Of a DNA stretch of 55,213 bases, positions 49,989 through 55,213 are shown in pieces. The position numbers and the translations under genes were made by a program. The notes beneath the pieces are model-generated. The model had not been told where the DNA came from. It saw only the letters and a list, made by a program, of their open reading frames with translations, and made no database searches. Positions within the stretch are counted from its first letter, which is position 1, and every line of letters begins with the position of its first letter. Source of the DNA: RUG563 sp964423675 (GTDB lineage Bacteria > Bacillota > Clostridia > Christensenellales > Aristaeellaceae); contig CAYRFP010000011.1 in the NCBI GenBank assembly GCA_964423675.1, forward strand, positions 1-55,213, in the 5' to 3' direction.

Positions 49989-52166
49989 ATGCTGAGTTAC
50001 GAAGAAAGAATTTTGCATCTTCGCCAGGCCAAGGAAAAGCAGACGCAGCAAAAGCTGCATGACAACGGCTCCTATATGAACGAGGATGATTATGGCAGCG
50101 TACCTCCGCCGGCGGACTTTCATGTAGATATTCAATACAACGATCTCGTTCATCATACGTTTTATGGGGCAAAGCTGTGGGCTGAGAATTTTGCAGCATT
50201 GCTAAAAAATCACCCGATCTATATCGATCCGCAGGATGCGCTGGCGGGCAGATGGATGTTTATTCTCCAAAGACTGCGGCCCTTTAAAAGCGCTGTGTCT
50301 AACAATAACATGGAGATGGCCCCTGTTTTCAATTATGATTTTTTGAAACCAACACAGGAAAAATACGGGATCATTTCCGGTATTGGAAAAATGCATCATT
50401 TTGCGCCGGATTATCAGATTGGTCTTGATTTGGGCTGGGGCGGCATTCGAAAGAAGGTTGCGCGTTATCGGGCAATCCATCCGGAATCAGCCTGGCTGTA
50501 TGATGCAGAGGACACCGTGCTGGACGGTATCCGCAACTGGATGGAACGAACAGTTCTGGAAATCCGACGGATGGAAGCAACGGAGCTGGATCCGCAGCTG
50601 CGGGCGAACCTGCATCGCATGGCGGAAATGAATGCGCATATCGTGGATGCGCCGCCGGAAACGTTTCTGGAAGCGTGCCAGTGGATGGCGTGGTTTAATA
50701 TGCTCAATCGCACCTATAACCGCGCTGGCGCAGGAACGCAACTGGATGTGATTTTGCAGCCCTATTATGAGCGAGACAAGGCCGCTGGCCTGCTAACAGA
50801 TGAAGAAGCAAAATTTATCATCGCCTGTCTTCTTCTGAACGATACCACCTACTATCAAATTGGCGGGCCATCGGCCGATGGACGGGATTTAACGTCCCCG
50901 TTGTCCTTTTTGATTCTGGAAGCTGCGCATATGTTGAAAACCAGCGTCAACCTTACCATTCGTGTGCATGACACGCTGGATCCCAAGCTGCTTCGCCGCG
51001 GCATTGAGATTCTAGTGGAAGATAAGAAGGGCTATCCCAGATTTTCAGGGGATCAATCGCTGGTTCAGGGCTTTATGAAGCATGGCTATCCGCAAAGCCT
51101 GGCCTGCCAACGTATCGCGGTGGGGTGCCATTGGATGTCGCTCCCGGGAATGGAATACACGCTAAACGATTTAATCAAGATCAATTTTGCTAAGGTGATG
51201 GAGGTTTCTCTGAATGAATACAGGGATCAGCCTGCGCTGGAGCGCACCGTGGAGGAACTCTATCAGCGCTTTTTGCAGCATCTGAGTATAGCGAGAGATT
51301 GCGTGGCAGAAGGAATTGATTTTCATCTGAAATATCAGTATCTCAATGCGCCGGAACTGATGCTGAATCTTTTGTCCCACGGGCCACTGGAAAAGGGGCT
51401 GGATGCATCGAACGGAGGGATGGATTATTACAATATCTGTGTGGACGGCGCGGCATTAGCTACGGTGGCAGATTCCTTTGCGGCGCTGGAACAGCGCATT
51501 GAAAAGGAAAAGCGGCTTTCCTGGGGGGATTGCTTTGAAGCGCTCCAAAGCAATTTTGCTGGGGATAAAGGGCGATACATCCAAGGCATGCTCAGCGCGT
51601 CGGATCGCTTTGGCCGCGGGGGATCGTTGGGAGATCAGTGGGCTCAGCGAATTTCCAAGGATTTTGCCGGGATTATTGTTTCAAAGCGTACACCGGGCGG
51701 GATTTTGATGATTCCGGGGCTGTTTTCTTGGGCTAATACCATTAATCTGGGCAAGGAAGTGGGCGCTACGGCAAATGGCCGCTATGCGGGCGAACCTATT
51801 TCTCATGGGGCTAATCCGCATGCGGGTTTTCGAAAGGATGGGGCGCTTACGGCGCTGTCCACTGCGGTTGCCTCTGTTCAGTGCGGTTATGGAAACACGG
51901 CGCCGATGCAACTGGAATTCAATCCGGCGGTGCTAGGAGATGGCCAGGCGGTGGACGCGATTGAAGCGATTATCAAAACGCACTTGGCTTTGGGCGGAAC
52001 GCTGATTAACGTCAATGTAGTAGACAAGGAGATGCTTCTGGATGCGTATGACCATCCGGAGAAATATCCTGATTTAATTGTACGCGTAACGGGCTTTACG
52101 GCTTACTTCTCGGTGCTTAGCCCGGAATTTCGGAAGCTGGTGATTGATCGAGTAATTTCTTCGTAA
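49989..52166 (+). CDS. Glycyl-radical enzyme of unassigned class (PFL-like family)
   Basis: A 725-residue, oxygen-sensitive radical enzyme. The C-terminal glycyl-radical loop RVTGFTAYF (Gly702) is intact, and the likely active-site Cys is Cys380 (AVGCHWMSLPG). In glycerol, choline, hydroxyproline and isethionate enzymes that Cys begins GCVE, and in pyruvate formate-lyase there are two adjacent Cys. Here it is Cys-His-Trp, so the general-base Glu is missing and the class cannot be assigned. The protein is also shorter than most members (about 780-850). No microcompartment genes or targeting peptide are evident. It is flanked by its activase and by a sugar-type ABC importer, which suggests a carbohydrate-derived substrate. 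Confidence 0.9.
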   Translation: MLSYEERILHLRQAKEKQTQQKLHDNGSYMNEDDYGSVPPPADFHVDIQYNDLVHHTFYGAKLWAENFAALLKNHPIYIDPQDALAGRWMFILQRLRPFKSAVSNNNMEMAPVFNYDFLKPTQEKYGIISGIGKMHHFAPDYQIGLDLGWGGIRKKVARYRAIHPESAWLYDAEDTVLDGIRNWMERTVLEIRRMEATELDPQLRANLHRMAEMNAHIVDAPPETFLEACQWMAWFNMLNRTYNRAGAGTQLDVILQPYYERDKAAGLLTDEEAKFIIACLLLNDTTYYQIGGPSADGRDLTSPLSFLILEAAHMLKTSVNLTIRVHDTLDPKLLRRGIEILVEDKKGYPRFSGDQSLVQGFMKHGYPQSLACQRIAVGCHWMSLPGMEYTLNDLIKINFAKVMEVSLNEYRDQPALERTVEELYQRFLQHLSIARDCVAEGIDFHLKYQYLNAPELMLNLLSHGPLEKGLDASNGGMDYYNICVDGAALATVADSFAALEQRIEKEKRLSWGDCFEALQSNFAGDKGRYIQGMLSASDRFGRGGSLGDQWAQRISKDFAGIIVSKRTPGGILMIPGLFSWANTINLGKEVGATANGRYAGEPISHGANPHAGFRKDGALTALSTAVASVQCGYGNTAPMQLEFNPAVLGDGQAVDAIEAIIKTHLALGGTLINVNVVDKEMLLDAYDHPEKYPDLIVRVTGFTAYFSVLSPEFRKLVIDRVISS

Positions 52167-52200
52167 GTATCAAAGCACTGCAAGCAAGGAGGGAAACGAT

Positions 52201-53142
52201 ATGATGAAGGAAACGTTGCGTACCGGGAACAGGGCCAAACAATTGGGCCGGCGTATTGTTCGGAACCGATGGGTTTATGTGATGATGCTGCCAGTGGTGA
52301 TTTACTTTATTATGTTCAAGTATATCCCCATCAGTTATTTGCGCATGGCCTTTTATGATTACAAAATCCTCAAGGGCTTTGACGGGAGCAAATACGTGGG
52401 ACTGCAATGGTTTAAAAAGTTTGTAGGCTCCAGTAATTTTGGCCCGTTGATCCGCAACACGATTTCCTTCAGCATCGGTGCAATTTTCTGGCAGACGCTT
52501 GCTCCCATTGTTTTTGCGCTGCTGATTAATGAAGTGCGCAGCCAGAAAGTGAAAAAGGTTTATCAAACCATCAGATTCATGCCGTATTTCATTTCCACTG
52601 TGATCGTGGTGACTATCATTAACAGCTTTATTTCCCCATCGATTGGGATGCTGAATAGTCTCCGGCGCACGATGGGACTGGAAAATGTCTATTATTTAGG
52701 TCAGCCAGAATATTTCTTTGCAATCAATTATATTTCCGGCGTCTGGTCCTGCATGGGGTGGAATTCGGTCATTTATATTGCGGCGCTGACGGGCGTAGAC
52801 GCGGAAATCTACGAAGCAGCGCTGGTGGACGGAGCCAATCGTATCAAACGCCTGTGGTATATTACGGTTCCCTGTATCCGCCCCACCATCGCGATCCTGC
52901 TCACCATGTCCGTGGGCAGCTTATTGGCAGGCGGAAACCTGGATAAGGTGCTGCTTTTGCAGAATTCGTTGAACTATGGTAAATCCGAAATGCTGAACAC
53001 CTATACCTATAAGCTGGGCTTGGTGAACGGGAAATACAGCTATGCTACCGCGATTGAACTGGGAACATCGCTGATCAGCCTTGTGCTGGTGCTTCTGGCT
53101 AACGCGGCTTCCAGAAAGCTGTCGGATACCAGCGTGTTTTAA
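52201..53142 (+). CDS. Carbohydrate ABC transporter permease, LplB type
   Basis: A 313-residue membrane permease with six expected helices (first at about residues 24-44). The EAA coupling loop EIYEAALVDGANRIKRLWYITVP (about 200-222) contacts an ATPase. The start sequence RWVYVMMLPVVIYFIMFKYIPI is characteristic of LplB-type permeases for oligosaccharides and related compounds. It begins 35 bp after the glycyl-radical enzyme, behind AAGGAGGG. No ATPase gene is nearby, as is usual for importers of this type that use a shared MsmK-like ATPase. Confidence 0.92.
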   Translation: MMKETLRTGNRAKQLGRRIVRNRWVYVMMLPVVIYFIMFKYIPISYLRMAFYDYKILKGFDGSKYVGLQWFKKFVGSSNFGPLIRNTISFSIGAIFWQTLAPIVFALLINEVRSQKVKKVYQTIRFMPYFISTVIVVTIINSFISPSIGMLNSLRRTMGLENVYYLGQPEYFFAINYISGVWSCMGWNSVIYIAALTGVDAEIYEAALVDGANRIKRLWYITVPCIRPTIAILLTMSVGSLLAGGNLDKVLLLQNSLNYGKSEMLNTYTYKLGLVNGKYSYATAIELGTSLISLVLVLLANAASRKLSDTSVF

Positions 53143-53162
53143 CAGGGAAAGGGGGAGAAACC

Positions 53163-54059
53163 GTGAAAAAATATAGGAAAGATAAGCACCGGGAAAACAG
53201 AGCAATCCGCGGGCGGGACGACGTGATCTTTGACGCTGTGACGAATATTGTGCTGGTTCTCCTGTCACTATTCTTCCTGCTGCCCTTTTTAAACGTGATC
53301 GCGCTTTCGGTCAGTTCATCGGAGCATGTGATTCGCGGCGACGTTTATTTCTGGCCCAAGGGGCTTTCCGGCGCGGCGTATGCTTCCGTGATGTCGGGAA
53401 CGAAGGTAATAAGGGCGTTTTTTAACAGCATTTTTCTGTCGGCGGTTGGCTGTGTGCTCAGTTTACTGATGACGGCTGTGGCGGCTTATCCCCTGGTGTT
53501 CTCCGATGCACCGGGCAAGAAGCTGTATAACCTGCTGATTATGATTACGCATTTTTTCAGCGCCGGTCTGGTGCCAACCTTTGTGGTGGTAAGCAAGTAC
53601 GGCTTGGTGAACTCCTATTGGTCGCTGATTCTGCTTTCGCTCATCAGCGCCTATAACGTGCTGGTGATTAAGGCGTATTATGTAGGGCTGCCCAAATCGC
53701 TGGTAGAATCTGCCCGTATTGATGGGGCAAATGATTGGCTGATCCTGTTTCGAATCATTATTCCGTTGGCCAAGCCTGCGTTGGCCACGGTGGCGATGTG
53801 GATTATCGTGGGGCACTGGAACAATTATCTGGGCGCTGCGATTTATATCAAATCGCCTGAAAAGTATACCTTGCAGCTGGTGCTTCGGGATATGCTTGCG
53901 CAGTCCAAGCTGGTAAACGGCGAAGGATCGGATATCGGGGAGAGCGAACAGCTGCGATACGCGGTTTGCACGGTGGCCATGCTTCCCATGCTGGCGATTT
54001 ATCCTTTCTTCCAGCGGTATTTTGTAAAAGGCGTGATGATCGGCGCTGTTAAAGGTTAA
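53163..54059 (+). CDS. Carbohydrate ABC transporter permease, YtcP/CarB type
   Basis: The 298-residue partner of the LplB-type permease. A GTG start at 53163 lies about five bases after a GGGGGAG site. After a basic N-terminal tail, six helices are expected, the first around residues 30-50. The EAA loop LVESARIDGANDWLILFRIIIPLAKPA (about 180-206) is intact. The family-type ending FFQRYFVKGVMIGAVKG is present. It forms the heterodimeric channel with the preceding gene and starts 20 bp after it. Confidence 0.92.
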   Translation: MKKYRKDKHRENRAIRGRDDVIFDAVTNIVLVLLSLFFLLPFLNVIALSVSSSEHVIRGDVYFWPKGLSGAAYASVMSGTKVIRAFFNSIFLSAVGCVLSLLMTAVAAYPLVFSDAPGKKLYNLLIMITHFFSAGLVPTFVVVSKYGLVNSYWSLILLSLISAYNVLVIKAYYVGLPKSLVESARIDGANDWLILFRIIIPLAKPALATVAMWIIVGHWNNYLGAAIYIKSPEKYTLQLVLRDMLAQSKLVNGEGSDIGESEQLRYAVCTVAMLPMLAIYPFFQRYFVKGVMIGAVKG

Positions 54060-54085
54060 ACAATGCTTGAAGCGTTTACGGCGGA

Positions 54086-54107
54086 TTCGGCTGCTGCAGA
54101 AGCCGAA
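54086..54107 (+). other. Small intergenic hairpin between permease and binding-protein genes
   Basis: TTCGGCT (54086-54092) pairs with AGCCGAA (54101-54107) and has no T-run, so it is not a terminator. It could be a processing or stability element that raises binding-protein mRNA. Confidence 0.4.
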
Positions 54108-54153
54108 GAAGGCGTAGGCAGAAAGCGTTGAAATAATTTAAGGAGGTTATCCC

Positions 54154-55213
54154 ATGAAGAAATTGATGACTATGGTGGTTGCCCTCGTTCTGGCGTTGTC
54201 CCTGATTCCCGGGGCGATTGCCGAAGAATCCGCTCCCTTCCAGTTTACGTACATGACGATCACGTCGGACGTATGGTCTGTGGACGATGCGCCCATGCAG
54301 GAAGCAATGTGGCTGACCAACACCGATATCACCTTTGAATTGGCTCCTCTGGATTCCTACACCAGCAGCCTGCAAACCATGCTGGCCACGCAGAATATTC
54401 CCGATGTGATTCAGTTCCGCGGGAATGAGCAGATGAATCTGCTGCTGGATCAGGACGTGCTGCTCCCGCTGGAAGACCTGATTGAGGAACATTGCCCCAA
54501 TCTGCTGGCCTTCTTCGGCGAGGAAAACTGGAAGCTGGCCAAGGCTTCCGTTGGCGACGGCCATGTGTATTACATCCCCTTCGTTGGCACCACGCCGATT
54601 ACCAAGAGTTGGATGATCCGCAAGGACTGGCTGGATCGTTGTGGCCTGGATGTGCCCAGCACCTGGGACGAATGGGTGACGGTTCTCAAGACGTTCAAGG
54701 AAATGGACGCTAACGGCAATGGCGATGCGAGCGATGAAATCCCGCTTTCCGGCCAAGTGGATCGGCTGCTGTACACCTTCGATATCTATAACAGCGACAT
54801 CTTCTGCCTGGATCCTGATGGCAATTATATCCTGGTATACGATCATCCCAATTACAGGGCCTATCTGGAAACCTTAAACGATCTGTATACCAACGGCCTG
54901 CTGGATAAGGAATATCTGGATCGGAACCTGGAAAGCAACGAAACCAATCTCCAGGCGGCCATGGCCAATGATCTGGTGGGTGTCTGTTTCACCTTCATGA
55001 ATAACATGCATTACGTGGATACCATTGACGGTGCGGAATACATTTACATTGCGCCTCCCGTGGGTTCCTCCGGCACGCAGAAGCAGCCCGGCCGCGGCCT
55101 GGGCTACGGCAATGGCAACGCTGCTGCGATCACCATTGCGGCAGAGGATAAAGCGGTTGAGATTCTCAAGTGGTTCGACTGGATCTTCAGCGAAGAAGGC
55201 CAGATGGTGTTCT
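54154..55213 (+). CDS. Extracellular sugar ABC solute-binding protein, 5' part (cut by window end)
   Basis: Captures the substrate for the two permeases upstream. The 353 visible residues start with a signal peptide (1-23, ending GAIA|EE) with no lipobox Cys, so standard lipoprotein attachment is not predicted. The mature part has the type-2 periplasmic-binding fold with NIPDVIQFRG near 81, SWMIRKDWLDRCGLDVPSTWDEW near 150-172 and MDANGNGDASDEIPLSG near 183, the pattern of LplA-type oligosaccharide-binding proteins. AGGAGG precedes the ATG by eight bases. The frame is open to the window edge, and family members run to about 500 residues. Confidence 0.88.
   Translation, partial: MKKLMTMVVALVLALSLIPGAIAEESAPFQFTYMTITSDVWSVDDAPMQEAMWLTNTDITFELAPLDSYTSSLQTMLATQNIPDVIQFRGNEQMNLLLDQDVLLPLEDLIEEHCPNLLAFFGEENWKLAKASVGDGHVYYIPFVGTTPITKSWMIRKDWLDRCGLDVPSTWDEWVTVLKTFKEMDANGNGDASDEIPLSGQVDRLLYTFDIYNSDIFCLDPDGNYILVYDHPNYRAYLETLNDLYTNGLLDKEYLDRNLESNETNLQAAMANDLVGVCFTFMNNMHYVDTIDGAEYIYIAPPVGSSGTQKQPGRGLGYGNGNAAAITIAAEDKAVEILKWFDWIFSEEGQMVF

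Noticed and set aside
1..55213. CRISPR arrays, insertion sequences, prophage, tRNA or rRNA genes
   Set aside because: I saw no regularly spaced repeats, transposase or integrase motifs, or tRNA/rRNA signatures on either strand.

Overview
The window looks like chromosomal DNA from an anaerobic, endospore-forming low-to-mid-GC Gram-positive bacterium of the Clostridia. The evidence is SpoVT, YabP, YabQ, DivIC, two alpha/beta-type small acid-soluble spore proteins, a DacF-like carboxypeptidase, a serine T-box leader, a glycyl-radical enzyme and a sodium-pumping decarboxylase subunit. The moderately high GC and the solute-binding proteins whose signal peptides end in AxA would fit a Christensenellales-like gut or rumen lineage, but that placement is inference. 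I see no rRNA, tRNA, CRISPR array, insertion sequence or phage gene. There is one assembly gap of ten Ns at 34967-34976.

Layout. 1-9.7 kb: the 3' end of proS, a MATE exporter, spoVT, a secreted orphan, a second MATE exporter with a small membrane-anchored protein, a TIM-barrel sugar isomerase, and the sporulation/division cluster yabP-yabQ-divIC-ppx. 9.7-16.6 kb: two minus-strand sensory operons. One is blaI, an M56 receptor and a secreted SH3-like protein, behind a promoter carrying two operators 20 bp apart. The other is csoR-copA, a copper efflux operon with its operator over the promoter. 16.6-20.6 kb: pncB overlapping a nadD-nadE fusion, so the whole nicotinate-to-NAD route lies in two coupled genes. 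20.8-25.7 kb: beta and gamma-like subunits of a Na+-translocating decarboxylase, recD2, an unusual rpiB and a ybaK-type deacylase.

25.7-31.8 kb: a ThuA-like protein divergent from a Gfo/Idh/MocA oxidoreductase, a structured intergenic RNA candidate, a secreted cadherin-like protein, a D-Ala-D-Ala carboxypeptidase and another sugar isomerase. 31.8-37.6 kb: a purine salvage operon (xpt, a BMP-family binding protein, a double ATPase and two permeases) with an internal terminator and an inverted repeat flanking its promoter. 37.6-38.8 kb: two spore-protein genes and a small helical protein. 38.8-46.2 kb: carbohydrate genes (BNR sialidase-like protein, metallophosphoesterase, PHP hydrolase, DUF2961/GH172 protein, UxaA-family dehydratase, SDR oxidoreductase). 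46.3-48 kb: serS behind a T-box leader.

The most interesting region is 48.0-55.2 kb: an AraC regulator, a glycyl-radical activase, a glycyl-radical enzyme, two LplB/YtcP-type sugar ABC permeases and a truncated solute-binding protein, all on one strand. The enzyme has the C-terminal glycyl-radical motif, but its likely active-site Cys is followed by His-Trp and not the Val-Glu of the dehydratase/lyase classes. This suggests a fermentative pathway in which an imported, probably sugar-derived, substrate is processed by a glycyl-radical chemistry I cannot assign.
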